NCBI GenBank assembly: GCA_029058455.1
Contig: JAIDXU010000168.1
Coordinates: 1 to 6,792, forward strand
Direction of reading: 5' to 3'
DNA: 6,792 nucleotides
Origin: Paramuribaculum sp.
GTDB taxonomy: Bacteria > Bacteroidota > Bacteroidia > Bacteroidales > Muribaculaceae
Made by a program: the position numbers and the translations under genes. This document shows positions 6,553-6,792 of the stretch, piece after piece (within the stretch, counting starts at the first letter, position 1; each line of letters starts with the position of its first letter). The notes under the pieces were generated by a model. The model was not told where the DNA came from and did not search any database. It saw only the letters and a program-made list of their open reading frames with translations.

Positions 6553-6792
6553 TTGCGGAGAAGGTTGATAATTTCAGGAATGAGATTACAGATGTCGCCC
6601 GCACCGACGGTGAGAAGCAGCTCGAAGCCCTGAGCGGTGACATATCCGGGCAACTCATCGGCCGAAGAAAGCAACACTTTGACAGGGGCGGTGACACGCT
6701 CGAAAATCAGATCGGAAGTCACACCCTCGATCGGAAGCTCGCGGGCCGGATAGATCGGGAGAATAATCACCCGGTCGGCATGAGAGAGCGCG
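6549..6792 (-). CDS. murC: UDP-N-acetylmuramate--L-alanine ligase, C-terminal end only
   Basis: Cytoplasmic ATP-dependent ligase that adds L-alanine to UDP-N-acetylmuramic acid, the first peptide-building step of peptidoglycan synthesis. Only the last 80 residues lie in the window; the 5' part is beyond base 6792. They belong to the C-terminal Mur ligase domain: ALSHADRVIILPIYPAREL, with the YPARE motif that is characteristic of MurC, then PIEGVTSD, and near the end LLTVGAGDICNLIPEII, which matches the closing GAGD segment of the family. The frame is open without a stop up to the window edge. The stop codon overlaps the ftsQ start by four bases. This fits the usual Bacteroidota order murC-ftsQ-ftsA-ftsZ, in which no ddl gene intervenes. 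Confidence 0.96.
   Translation of the reverse strand, partial: ALSHADRVIILPIYPARELPIEGVTSDLIFERVTAPVKVLLSSADELPGYVTAQGFELLLTVGAGDICNLIPEIINLLRK

Overview
The window is a stretch of chromosome from a member of the Bacteroidales; Muribaculaceae (gut S24-7 group) is my best guess. The reasons are moderately GC-rich coding sequence, no Shine-Dalgarno motifs before any start, a clean Bacteroidota-type -7 promoter element (TATCTTTG), a division cluster ordered murC-ftsQ-ftsA-ftsZ with no ddl gene inside it, and an FtsA whose first phosphate motif begins with Glu. The family-level placement is inference. All genes lie on the minus strand, so transcription runs from high to low coordinates.

From 6792 down to 2914 is the end of the division and cell wall (dcw) cluster: the last 80 residues of MurC, complete FtsQ, complete FtsA and complete FtsZ. 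murC and ftsQ overlap by four bases (ATGA), and the next gaps are only 25 and 47 bases, so this looks like one transcription unit. MurC finishes a step of peptidoglycan precursor synthesis, FtsQ is the periplasmic scaffold of the divisome, FtsA tethers FtsZ to the membrane, and FtsZ forms the ring.

From 2913 to 2776 is a control region. It has no convincing intrinsic terminator for ftsZ. It has a strong -7 element for the next gene, then a perfect C-rich/G-rich palindrome in that gene's leader. From 2775 to 802 is a secreted family 20 glycoside hydrolase (beta-N-acetylhexosaminidase type) with a C-terminal concanavalin-like domain. It ends in a textbook rho-independent terminator at 778-735. 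The last gene, open at the window edge, is gpmA, phosphoglycerate mutase of glycolysis, with a tentative promoter of its own.

Overall this is mostly core housekeeping sequence. I see no mobile element, CRISPR array, RNA gene or evident new system. The points worth a second look are the hexosaminidase placed directly after ftsZ, its leader palindrome, its GTDE active-site variant, and the C-terminal tails of FtsZ and FtsA.
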